Origin: Dromaius novaehollandiae
Lineage: Eukaryota > Chordata > Aves > Casuariiformes > Dromaiidae
Length of the DNA: 64,000 nt
Reading direction: 5' to 3'
Assembly: GCF_036370855.1 (NCBI RefSeq)
Contig: NC_088102.1
Span: forward strand, 35,997,835-36,061,834
In this document: piece after piece, positions 14,501-26,457 of the stretch
Position numbering within the stretch: position 1 is the stretch's first letter
Layout of the letters: each line of letters begins with the position of its first letter
Translations under genes and position numbers: made by a program
Notes under the pieces: generated by a model
What the model was told of the DNA's origin: nothing
Seen by the model: the letters and a program-made list of their open reading frames with translations, nothing else
Database searches by the model: none

Positions 14501-15369
14501 GTGGGTATAAATAGTATTTAAGTTAATTTTAAAGCTCCATTAATCTGCCTGGTAGGTGCAAATATAATTAATACCTTTTATTTCATTGGTATAGATAAAA
14601 TTCAAGTGGAGGCTTTCTACATTCCCATCATCTCCATACAGGTTTAAGACAGGATCTGTTCATCTTCAGTCTCACGTTGTGCTGCTTACATGGTGCAAAG
14701 TGAAGTTAAACCCTCTCCAGAGATTTTCTTTTCAGCATTCCCTTGTTCTGGCAATGGTGAGAGCCATTTCCTGTGCCAAAATCTTGCTTGGCTGTGTTTC
14801 TGTGCCAGAAGTGTTTTTATCTCAGCATCAAGAAAGGCAGTGAGGAGGGGTTCCCTGGTGAGGAGATGGGCTGAAGAAGAGACTTGGGTGAAAACCAGTG
14901 TTGCAGTATCTCAGTTATCCCCAGCATAAGGTGCACCAGAGACTAGTGGTTTAAACTGAAGCTTACCTGTCCATTTCTAACAAGTTCTGTCCTGCTGCAG
15001 GAATTGGAGAATCTGCTTAGAGATCTGCTGCTTCTCTGCTGAACTGAGGAAGGGGGGGGTTGGGGAGGAGTGGAGCAAAAAGACAGTGTTTAAGTCAGCC
15101 TGTCCTGTGTGCTGGACAGTCCTCCTTTACTTGCCCCCACTGTAGGGTAGGTAGCAGTTACTCTTTTTAGTGGTATGGATTAATTTATTGCACAAAAAAC
15201 TTACTGGAAAACAAAGCATTGACTGACTTTTAGATTTACTCCCTGGGAGCAATTTCTTATTTTCTGTCCATAAATATTTGACAGATAAGAAATATATATC
15301 CACTATTCCTAGCTACCTTCTGTAGATCTCCCTGAATACATGCTTGTGTGCACGTGTGTATACACATGC

Positions 15370-15400
<31 letters not shown>

Positions 15401-15428
15401 GAGATAGATATATATATATATATATACT

Positions 15429-15460
<32 letters not shown>

Positions 15461-15491
15461 AACGCACTTTTTCTTTTCTTAACTTTTCCAG
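11596..15491 (+). other. SCG5: SCG5 last intron
   Basis: This intron of 3896 bp runs from donor gtaact to acceptor cttttccag. Near its 3' end lies a compound CA/TA microsatellite (listed separately), only about 25 bp upstream of the acceptor. The rest is AT-rich without recognised elements. Confidence 0.85.
15345..15465. repeat. Compound (CA)n/(TA)n microsatellite
   Basis: The tract runs of GTGT, CACA and TATA units: (TA)n, then (CA)n of about nine units, GATAGA, (TA)n, CTTA, (TA)n and a second (CA)n. The open frames over it on both strands, rich in Ile-Tyr and His-Thr, are translations of the repeat and not genes. It sits in the last SCG5 intron, close to the acceptor of the final exon. Confidence 0.95.
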
Positions 15492-15587
15492 AGTGTGAAC
15501 CCATATCTGCAAGGACAGCGACTGGATAATGTTGTAGCAAAGAAGTCTGTTCCACATTTTTCAGATGAAGACAAGGGTCCTGAATAA
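15492..15587 (+). CDS. SCG5: SCG5 (7B2) last coding exon: PC2-inhibitory CT peptide
   Basis: The exon opens directly with [20 protein letters not shown] and ends DEDKGPE followed by TAA at 15585-15587. These 31 residues are the 7B2 CT peptide, a tight-binding inhibitor of prohormone convertase 2. In the known mechanism the VVAKK segment occupies the active site and the Lys-Lys pair is later cleaved by PC2 itself. Both the VVAKKS motif and the acidic tail are intact. The acceptor is cttttccag. The sequence is nearly identical to mammals (Gly-Pro-Glu ending in place of human Asp-Pro-Glu), which supports a functional gene and strong constraint. Confidence 0.97.
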   Translation, partial: SVNPYLQGQRLDNVVAKKSVPHFSDEDKGPE

Positions 15588-16425
15588 GTACAATAAAAAT
15601 GAATGATGAAAACTCATGCCATCTTCTGCTAGACCATAATATTGCTTACATATAATCATCTATTAAAATCCTTGTGAATGGCAGCATGTTTATTATTTAT
15701 ATAATTGTAGATGAAAAACAGCTGTATTTATAACAGTATGTTCTCCTAGATAACGAAAATATGGTTCTGCTTTTTGTTAAGTTATGGTAAAAAGACAGTT
15801 CTGTTGTTTTTATTTTAGTCATGGAGCAAACTTTAAAAATATTAGTCATTTTAATAGCTAATGTGAGGTAAATGGTCTTAATGAGCAGCTTGTAAATAGG
15901 GAGATGTAAAAAAAAAAATGCCCAGGCTGACTCCAACATTTAATCTTAAATTTTACAATGTTTGACACGTGAAAATTTTAGTTTTATGTTTTGTTCACAA
16001 ATATTGTTACTTAGCAAAGACAAAGTATTTATTTTACCCAGAGAATTTTGGCTTTTGGTTTATTTTAATAAACATTTAAGCAATCTACAAGGTTTGCAAA
16101 GTGACGTTTTCCAAAATATTTCGTAGGCTAATCTGTCTCAATTATTGTGCAAATTTAAAAATTAAAGAACTAATTTTTGAGTTTATCCACTGGAATATTT
16201 TTCTGTTCGTTTTAATCATTCCATATCTACACTTTTCCTGAATACTTGCTTATCTTATTTCCTTATCAACGGTACTTTTAGAAATTAATCCCCCCCCCCC
16301 TTCTCTTTTTAGTCTGAATAACAGCAGCATTTGCACATTATGAAGTGCTTAAATTATCTGTCCCTGGAATATTATAGGTGAAGATGGCGACATTTGTCTG
16401 TGTTAATAAAGCTGTATCAACATAC
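15588..16425 (+). other. SCG5: SCG5 3' UTR (end inferred)
   Basis: This AT-rich non-coding stretch follows the stop codon. Candidate poly(A) signals are AATAAA at 16067-16072 and AATAAA at 16405-16410; the second, in the context gttaataaagctg, looks the more typical. An AATAAA only five bases after the stop (15592-15597) is too close to be likely. Which signal is used cannot be decided from sequence alone. A short poly(C) run occurs at about 16289-16298, between the two candidates. Confidence 0.6.
16405..16410 (+). terminator. SCG5: Probable SCG5 poly(A) signal
   Basis: Canonical AATAAA about 820 bp downstream of the stop, the last one before a long non-coding interval. The earlier AATAAA at 16067 is an alternative. 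Confidence 0.5.
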
Positions 16426-19400
16426 ACTGAATCCAAATGCAGGATCATCTAGCTGATGATCTTCTGAAAAAGCTACGATACTGGTAACATTGGTGCCCAT
16501 CACTGCTCTTGAAACTGCTCCAGGAAGCTCAAATAGCAGCCTTCCTGAGGAGCTGAAGAACTTTATGTTGCAGCAAACTGAGTTCTACCTTTTCTAAAGA
16601 TGCGCTGAAAATATAAAACGATACAAAATTTTGTTATTTTTCAGAATGCATCTGGAATAGTACAAACCAAAAAAAAAAAAAAACCCCATGTGCACAAATG
16701 GCATTGGGATTGCGGAAGATAACATTAGTTTATAGCTTTGAACTTCAAATCTCTTAAAAAAGGTCTACACTTTCCTTTGCTGGTCTTACAAAAAGATCCA
16801 ACAAAATAACAATGATCCCTTGCATAAAATACATAAGAAACTAATAGAAACTGAAGTTCCTCTCCACATTAGGTTGAGGTTAACAGAACATCACAGCTCT
16901 GACTGTGTCTGGCATTTGCTTTTCCTATTCTAGCACTTGGTGAATAATTCATAGTAAATTATGTATTCACAGAGTTGTTCCTCTCTCAAATTATTTATGG
17001 GCAGATTGCAAAGTTCCGTAACATTTGAGGCTAATTTATAATGTCTTTCAGCATAGCTCCTGTTTCCATGTAAAAAAACACCACAAGAGAAAATAACTCT
17101 AAAGAGCATGTGATGCACTGGGATTTATAATTGCATGCGCTGTGAAATGTGAAATGCTGAGCTCCTTCAGCTTCCAGCGCCTTAAATGGAGTATGGGAGT
17201 AACCCAGCTGTTCATGTGCCTGAACTTGGTTTTTTTGCTTCTTAACGCTTACTCTTTAATCTGTGTTCCTGCTTATTCTTCATTCAGGTCTTAAGAGCTG
17301 GAGAGGGCATAAATGACTAATCACTATCATCATTGTGAAGGCGGTCTCCAAAGCGGAAAGGGCCGTATAGCATGGCAGGAGTCTGAAATCAGAACTCCCC
17401 ATTGACACCCAGTGGCCCATGGTGGGCAAAAGCCTCCTACCCTGTCCCACAGCTGTCACAATATAGGGCTAGATTTCCATTCCTACGAAACTAGTATTTC
17501 TTCAGATACTCAACCGTCTTATCTACTTTTAAAGGAATTTGAGCCACACGCTGGCCTTATTTTATTAGCTACAGTAAAATCCATTTTAATCACTTCCTAG
17601 ATGAAAAGAAACAACTGAGAAGGTGACTCATTTTTCAAGCTTTTAATAGGGACCAGCACACAGTAAAAGGTTATGTGTACGTGGTAACTGCACGGCTTAA
17701 GGAGGGAGGGGTAGGGGAGGTATGATTTGCTTAATAGTATCAGAAATCCCATGTCTGATTCCTTCAAGCATCTTGGGCAGCTCAGTTACCTTAAGTGGCT
17801 GTGCAGCGCTGTGATGCCTGGGCACTGCAAGGGACCAGACGGGTACCGCGATCCCTCTCCTAGCGCGGGCTGAGGAGCTGCTGTCTGGCTGCGATAGATC
17901 TGCACAGAGCAGGCGAAAGAAAAATTATACAATTTACAAATTTTTGTCTTTAAATACAGACAGACAAAATGAAACGATGATGTGCCTTACAGGAGCTGCC
18001 TGCTAAAATCAGAAGCGTAGCAGCGAGCAGCAATCTGCTCGTGCCATTCAGCAGCGTTAGTGTTTGACCAGGAAAACTCAACAGCATGATTGTGAAATTA
18101 CAACAAAAATATAGCTATTATACCATGATAAAGGGATTAATGATTCTAATTTCAGTTCTGTGGTAGAGCTGCCTTTCTAACTGGGATTGTTAGTGCAGTT
18201 TTCATTAAAAAACAAAAACGAGCTAAAAAGGCCCCTCCCACAACAGTCCAAACATGTTCAAACATTTTGATATAGTTTATATATAAAGAATCACCATAGT
18301 GCTGGTCTTTCAGAATCAGCAAATAAAGATGCCACATATCCCCATCAAGAAGAGCCCACGCCACCAAAATGATAGTTATAGGCAGGTAAATAGCTGCTTC
18401 GCTCTTACAGGTATCATCATCCCTTTGCATTTATGATACTTGTGAATTAAGTAGTTCCTGTATCGCTGTTGTTTCGAATTTTCATTATCTGGCAGTCAGA
18501 ACATTTTTAGGTATTTTACAAGCTGCAAGTGTGTTAATGACTGCTAAAGTTTTTGAGATACAATTTGCTTGAAAGCAGCTATACGAAGTAAAGTGTATTG
18601 CCATGCAACATTATTTTTGTCTGGTAAAGTATTTATGATGCTAGTAAAAAAAATAAAGCATTATTGAGCAGATTGAAGTATTTAATTAATGATACAATAC
18701 TTACTCTGGGGTGTGTATGTGTGTATACACGCATATGTATGGACATTTTTAAGATAATGTGTTCTTTTAATAAATTCAGTAATAAAAAATATAAAGCTAT
18801 AAACCCACAGAAGAAAACAATATAAAAACACTCAGTGAATTATTTAAGAGGGGAAAGTGATACGCTGCTTTTTATTGGCACATTTGCAATCACCTAACAA
18901 AACCGTGTTGATAATCTTACCAATTCAGCAACTTACGAGCAAACCAAAGACACTTGGAGCTAATTCCTGGGAATGTGATGTCCTGAGAGTCACTTACAAT
19001 GTCACTTACTTACAGGACTGTAAGTAAAGCTGACCTGAAGCTTACTTTGTAAAAAATGAAGCTTTTTGCTAAGGCATATCTTCACCTGTTAAACTGAGAG
19101 AGGACATGGGCAGAAAGATGGATAGACAATCAAGTAAGTTTGGGGAGTCTGATGTGGACAAAGCAACATCTAAGCGCCTTTTTCCCCCAAATACCGAGAG
19201 AGGGAGATGAAGAAAACACCTTTTTTTTAAAACAAACGAACAAACAAACTATGAAGATCTTTGAATCCATGCCCTCAAATCAGGCCTCTAACCAGTAGCT
19301 GTGTGAAAGTGTTGAAAAGGCTTTGCTTTCATTTTCATGCTGTACAAAAACAAATTTTTGAAACATCTAAATTGGTTTTTTTTTAAAAAAAAACCCCGTA

Positions 19401-19996
19401 GCAACAGCAACCCAAAACAAACTTGGCATCTTCTGGCTATTTTTGCTTGTAAGCTCACTAGACCAACTCTTATTGCATGTGTAATGCTGTAGCTCTGATG
19501 CTATGATTAATTTTTGTGCAAGTACTTCTTATTTACATGGTTTTAAGAACTGAAATCAGGGCCCTGGTATTTCTGGATCATTAGGAGAAAGAGTTCAAAG
19601 ATAACTGCTCTGTCAAATTCACAGATTCAGATTTATGAACTGCTTGGATGGAGAAAGGGAAGGTGGCCAGATGCAGAAGATGCTGCCACAACCAAACAAA
19701 AATGCAAAACGTACAGGGAAAGTACACTTTCACATGGCCCTAATGGGAATGAGTGTGTTCACTGCTTTATCAGCTAGTGCAGCATGGTGAGATCTAAGCC
19801 CCCCAGTCAGAAGCTATCAGTACTGTCAGTGAATCAGAGGACAATACCTCTTATTTTCAGACCCCTGAATCCAAGATTCTGGCTAGTGGGGCTGACAATT
19901 AGATTGAATTGCATATTCACCATGTTTGATAGAAATAGAAAGGGAAACTGTTATACCTTAAAGAAAAGGAAAAAAAAAGAAAAAACACAAACACAG

Positions 19997-20077
19997 TATC
20001 AAATCCAATGCCACGCATGTGTGTATACATACACCTAAAATGATATCAAATCCTTTGCCACATGCGTACATATGCAT
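19997..20077. repeat. Diverged tandem duplication, about 34-bp unit
   Basis: TATCAAATCC starts two similar blocks, 19997-20030 and 20044-20077, each followed by a TGCCACRYATG-like core and an alternating purine-pyrimidine TATGTATA-type tail. The copies have diverged, so the duplication is old. Confidence 0.6.
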
Positions 20078-23000
20078 TTAAAAAGACAAATTCAGTTTTC
20101 TCTAAGCAATCGAATTACCTTCCATAATCTTAAATAAGTACTGTTGTATTGCTTCATGTAAGAGGTTAGCCATTCCTTTAAACTGCAACAACGGGACATT
20201 CTGCAACAGCTACTGAAGTCGGTGACAGTAGCAGCTTGATGCAGCTCACTCACCCTTACAACACGAGTGAATAAACATGTTCCCAGAGCCAAAGACTGTT
20301 TCCAACCACGCATGAAGACAACAAGCTCCCTAAAGTTCACAGCCACTGACAGTGACCTACTTAGATGCAAAATAAAAACTAAAGAGGTAAAAGAAGGTGG
20401 AATGACCATCATGAAGGGCCCCATGAACCACAAGTGTGGCTGACGGGCACAGGGCTGAAGTCCTAAGCCAAGGTTTCCAAACGGGCTTATTTCTCCATGA
20501 GATCATGAAAGGGTTAAGCGAATCATCTCCCAGGTGCATACAGAGTCCGGGTCTACCACACTGGAGCCTTCTCCCGTTGGGTGAAGAATGGGGTTGAATT
20601 CCAGTTCGTCGTCCTAATTCACCGTGAGAAGGAAGCATGTAGTAACTGCTCGTGTTTGCCTTATTTATGATGCTAACTGCTTTGCAGCGATTACGTGCAT
20701 CTTGATGGTCGGAATAGCTGCTGGCCATGTGTGCAACACATGGGAGCATAACAAATCTTAAATGATTGTGAATGTCATGGCAGCAGCATTACCAACTGGA
20801 ACTGAAGGAGTTTTTAAAATCTTGTTTGACTAACAAAGTGTATTTTTTGTGTTTGTGGCAGAGGTGGGGGGAGGGATCAGAGATGGTAGGAACTGAGGAT
20901 GGCTTCAAACTTCAAAGACTAGGTAGACCTGAATCACCTCATCTTACTTCTTCCTTCTCCCTTAAAAGATAATTCCTATTACCAAAACACGTGGAATCCA
21001 GCTCTTATTACAATGTATGGGCGTCTTTTACATTTCATTACAATGTTTCTTCATCCTACCCTGCTCTCCAAGAAAAACAGTAGTGGGAGTCAGTGGCTAA
21101 ATTTCATTGTACACTGAGTGAGGCAAAGGAGAAAGCACAAAGCAGATAAATAATGTGCAATTTGCTAATGGTCTCATTTCTCCCTCCTTTCCTAACTGGG
21201 TGTCATTCATTTACAGACCAGTAAACTCTGATTTTAAATGTATAAACGCTGTCTGCTTTTATTCCAGATCTTTGTTCTGAACCTAACCAACATAAAAGAA
21301 TGCAGCTTTTTGGGAGGAGTCATGAAAGATCTCCATTACACGTAAAAAAAACAAAAACAAAAACAAAAAAACCCCCTAAGTTCTGGACATCTGAATATCT
21401 AAGAGTTAGATGTCAGACAGGGGGTATACAGTTCTGATGTTGAATTCAGTCTTAGCCTGTTTTAACTAATTCTTTTTTCTGAGAAACAAAATACACTAGC
21501 ACTTCATTATCTTCATTTTAATGCCCGAAAGTCCTTTATATGTGGCTGAAGTTCTAGTGGGACAGCCCTTACAGGCCACAGGGAAATGTGATCCTGGTTC
21601 TTCATGGGCAGAATCCTTTCTACACTTTTCTACATTTTGAAATAAATAAAATATGAAATAACACATAAAATAAAATACCATCATTGTGGCATTTTGAATT
21701 TCCAAATGGCCAAAATATACCCAAAAGAGAAAAAGTCGGGTCATCCAAAGCAGTGCTAATAGTTCAGCATTGGTTAGTTTTTACTTTCTCTTCCCCCCCC
21801 TCCATGTGTTAAGAATGCTGCAACCAGTGACTAAGTCAATTGCAAAACTTCCAGTGATGCTAAAGGGTAGTAACAGGGGCTGTAAGAGTTATGAGCCTTG
21901 AAGTTGTGCTCCCGCAATTGAACTAAGAAACCTATTTTTATTGCTGCATACTATATTTATCAATTAAAAAGTAGACATAGCTGATTTAAGCAAGTTCTCA
22001 GGAAGTCATTCTTATAACAGATAAGTATCATTATAATATTTCATGCATAGCCAGTGGATTATTGGTTAAATTTGCCAACAACCCTATGACTCAGCTGCCA
22101 TGGGTGTTATGTGCATACATGGTAACATGTGTGTGCACAACTGAAAAGATGAGAAGTTTGCCCTGGAATTTCTTCTGAGCCCAGCTTCTGGTCCCTTACA
22201 GTGTCTTCCCTCTGCCCACGTCTTACCAGCTTTGTTGCAGCTCCTGTGACGGCTATGAGGCTGGAGCTGGGGGTTATCAAAGAACTTGTTTTCAAGGGTT
22301 CACACAAGTGCAAGTTATCCAACATGTAGGCAGTGTGTAAAAATAAGGTATAAAAATAAGATACATTTCTTTCAATTTAGGATACATGAATTCTTTTCTG
22401 CTGTAGTAGTTGAGGCTATTTTCTAATTCCTGTGGCTTACTAACATTGCCTATTTCCCACAGTTTTTATGCTTGCAGCAGCAACACATGACCCCTCACAA
22501 TGACAGGAATTGTCCACCAACTTGAAGGTAAGTCCTTCACAGACTGCCCCTAAAATACCAGCTGCTTGTTAAAAATACTTTGCATCTATGTTGTTGTCTA
22601 TCTAGAGGTTCTCAAACTGGAGTTTTACAAAACTGGAGAGTATTTCCAATTGACAGATAGGTGAACAGAAGTGGACAGGTTGACAGTCAGATCCACAAAA
22701 GGCTTAATTGCCCACAGGCAGACGTATGTGCCATGCAAATACCAAATTCCAAGTGAGTGATCCTCAAATCCTGTCCCCCCCCCCGACTCCTCTGGCAGTT
22801 AAAGTCCATGCACAACTATGTTTCTTTGTCAGTAAAGCTCCTCAGGCACCTAAACTTCTACGTCTGTGCATGCCCAGGACTGTCTGAAACTCAGTGAACC
22901 TGCACAGCTCAACACCTATCTCAGTCCTAAACCCAACCTGAATCCACAGATGTGGCAATCCCTTGCCTATATTGCCTGCAGGAACCAACCTGGTAAGGAC

Positions 23001-25734
23001 CCACTTCACACACCCCTGCAGGACCAGGCATGGCACAAACCACCACAGCAGAATCAGACAGTTTATTTTAAAAAACAAAAACCAGTGTGTCTGGAAGAGT
23101 TGTGGCAAAAGAATCAAAGATCTAACAGGGCCAGAGAAGGGGATCAAGAATGAACATGCATTTTTTTAATCCAGTGGTTAGTAGGGCGGAGTGAACATGA
23201 GGAAGGACAGGCTAACGCCTGGGCTCTAGCACATCCTCCAAGGACGGTTTTGGTAGCTAGCCAGACACTGGGGGAAAAACAAAAAAAACCAAAAAACAAA
23301 ACACCCCAAAATAGTCTTAGGGTAAGGACAGAAGAATGCAAACACCCATCCTCCCTCCATCCTCCGCGCTAGAGGGCTTGTTTTTGCTCCCTGCCTTTAA
23401 GTGCCTTCTGAATTGCTGAAGGGCCTCAGCAGGGACGGCACGGGCAGCCTGCGCCAGCTCCGACGCTCTCTGGAGGCGCAGGAGATGCAGGCTCAAACCC
23501 CTCCAGAGAGCGGCAGGCGTGGAAGTGGCTACACCTCCAGCAAGTAGGTGGTTGTACAGAAAGAGAATGGATGGGCATCTCTGCATTGCCACCCTACCCT
23601 CATCTCAAAGGGGAGGAGTGACCCTTGTTACGTTTTGCTCTCAGAGCAGCCTAGACAGTTAACTTCAGGAAAACGGCCCAGGCTTTGGGTCCTGAATTGA
23701 AGAGCAGTGCCTCCTTCAACTCAAAGTTAGACACTCGCACTCCTGAGACAGAAGTGACTCAAAGCAGCCACTTCTGGTGTTCCCAGTCAGCTAGCTGAAG
23801 TGGCTCCTCGCTCTGCAAACTAGAAGTCAAGTTGCAAGTTGTGTGTGGCAACTCTCAGCTCAGTCTAAGGCGAGTTTGTGGCTTCCAGGCTGGGAGCCCC
23901 ACCCCAGCTGGAAAAATGCCGTTCAAGGTGGCTTCAGGTGTCATTCTCCCTATGAAAATACTCAGGGCCAAATACTGAGGAGGTTTTCAAGCTTTTACAG
24001 AAGCTGGTGGTAGCATACTCAAAGCAAGAGGAATCTGGATCCTAGATAAAACAAGCAAATTGATCAGACATTAAAACATAGAAGTATTTTGCCTTTCAAA
24101 ATACTTCTCTGAATTAGGAACAAAGTCATCACACTTCATTGTGATGATTTTTCGCTATCAATGAAAGAGGATTTCTTACTGTAGAAGTACTACTGTAGTA
24201 GTACTGTACTACTCACTGTAGTAGTCATCTCCTCACTAATTTGCAAGGGTCTTCTGAACATATTGTTCCATCTCCACTGGATAAAAATGTGCTTTCTACC
24301 TCCAGATAGCCTGGGCCCTCGCCCTGGATTTATCCCATTGATTATGTAAGGGTAAAAACCATTGTACTTTGTCTCTGGTAGGATTTTACATCAAGGTAGC
24401 CATCTTCATGTAAAAAGCAGCTTACAGGAAAGGCTTGGCCAAAAGAAGTCAGACTCTGAACCCAAGAACACATGATATTTAAAAGGAGGATTTCTTCTCT
24501 GCCTTACAACACAAGAAAATATTCCTGTTCATTTGTTTTCTCTTTGGTTAGATCAGAAGAACAAGAAATAGCTATGAGGGGGGTTTTGGGGGGGGGTCTT
24601 TTTTTTTATTTTTTTTTTCATGTTGTTTCTTTTTTAAATGTGTCTGATAGCTTTGGGTAATGCCAGCTCCCAAGGATTCTTTCTTCTAAGTGTTTTATTA
24701 TATTTTTCAAAGGAAAAATACATATTTTTTACTGTGAATTCATATGTTCATTTTGAAACCATGTCAAGAAATAATAATACCTCCTTCACGAAGAGTCTAG
24801 TTCCATCTGGTTCAGAACCAAAAAACCCTGCCACAGTCTGATCTGAAGTGTGATTGATTTGGTCACTTGCAATTTCACTTCTTTACTTACGTCTTTAGTG
24901 CATTAAGACTTCCTGGGGAGGGTGGAGAATGATGTTTACACTCAGACTTTTAAAAAGTGCATCCAAAAGCTCAAAGTGTTTGGTGCCTGATTCATTATAA
25001 ACACCTAGAGGATAGCTCCTGACCTATTTACAGAATCTCTCTTAAAACCAAGTGATTTTATGCTTTTCCAGGCACTTTGAATTCCATGTTACTAATCAAT
25101 AAATAAATAAATCAAACCACAAATGAAAGCAGCTGATAAAGAATTAATAGGCAGTGTGGTTAATTGCAGAAAGTAAGATCTTTCCTATCTTTACATCTCT
25201 TCCATGACTCTGAATGGCTCTACAAAAAGAAGAACGACATCTGTTGCAGTTATATTTGGGGAATAATGTGCAAGAACTTGAAAACGCTAATTAGAATTCA
25301 AGATACTGTAAAAAAAGGAAAGATCAATGAATAAATATCCTACTGCCCTTAGCCGAACAGGCTAAACAGGATACTTTTGACAAGGAAACAGACGAAGCAA
25401 AACAGAACAGTTGGAAATATCAAGAGGAGATTTGGCCCTAGGTTTGCTTGTGTAGTTTCCCAGAAGTGATTTTTTTTTTCTTTTGGCAATTTTTGAAAGA
25501 GGAAATTTTTGGTAACCATACAGATAAAAAGTAGACTTTTATTTTTGTATTTTATTATTATATTATACTTCTAATTCTGTAGCTTTGTAAAGTTTTGAAT
25601 GCTAATAAGCACATCAACTAGAGGGCCCTTTAACAGGGGAAAGACATATATAAAAATTGGTTTGGGTCTTCTAGAAAGGCTCGCCTGACTCAGGCCTCTC
25701 AGATTATTGTGTGCACTTCATTTTATACACTCCA

Positions 25735-25880
25735 AATAGTCCCACTGAAAATGAAGTCAAGAATCTGGCAAGTCCCTACAGGACCAGGGTCTGAAATTAG
25801 AGTCCAGCAATGAAGTTAAGTATGCACAGAAGTCCACCTTTCTTATCAAAGCACTTAACTATATGTTTGCATTTGTGTGT
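25735..25880. repeat. Decayed palindromic interspersed repeat (candidate)
   Basis: Pieces such as AGTCCCACTGAAAATGAAGT, CCAGCAATGAAGTTAAGTAT and CAAAGCACTTAACTATATG fit the diffuse palindromic non-autonomous repeats that are common in turtles, crocodilians and birds (CAGCAAAGCACTTAAGCA-type units). The identification is from pattern memory and needs a library search. Confidence 0.45.
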
Positions 25881-26431
25881 ACAGTTAAAATGCTATTCAG
25901 ATCAACAAAGACTGCTGAACTGGAACCTTATCTTTAGCAGTTGTTTTAGATAACCACAACCGGTTAAAACACTTCTTTGTCTGCCTTTAGATGTTTTTTT
26001 TTTTGTCCATAACAGTGAAAACTTGGCTTATTCACTGGAAATATGATTTTTTTATAGCAGAGAATCACGAAGTTAAAAGGCCTTCTTCCCTATTAAAAGC
26101 TTTTAGACATTTAAAAATGGATGCATTCAGACTCCTACACAGACACAAAAATGAAGGCAAAAGTTTTTTTTTTTTTTTAAAAAAAGATCATCTTCCCAGA
26201 TTAATTTGAATTCTAACTCCTGTTGCTAACTGCTTATTTCACTGAAAGTTTGGTACCTACCCAGCTTTAAGGATTTAAGCCAAAATGATTCTGGCTCCTT
26301 TGAAAACTCTGTTCCCTATTGCAGTTTTATAGGTGGGGAAATGGAGTCATGAGAATATCAGTGTGAGTTTAAAAAGGAAAAAGGGGGGCGGGGGGTTATT
26401 TGTGCAGGTCTTGTCCTCAATATATAGAGAT

Positions 26432-26457
26432 AAAAAAAAAAAAAAAAAAAAAAAAAA
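26432..26457. repeat. Poly(A) run of 26 bases
   Basis: An uninterrupted A tract. I see no retrogene or SINE body immediately upstream, so it is treated as a simple repeat. Confidence 0.9.

Noticed and set aside
15309-15557. Open frames over the CA/TA repeat
   Set aside because: Low-complexity translation of a microsatellite, overlapping the real last SCG5 exon.
15592-15597. AATAAA just after the SCG5 stop
   Set aside because: Only five bases beyond the stop codon; later signals fit better.
22842-23153. Opposed frames of about 95-101 codons
   Set aside because: Sense and antisense frames mirror each other; no motif.
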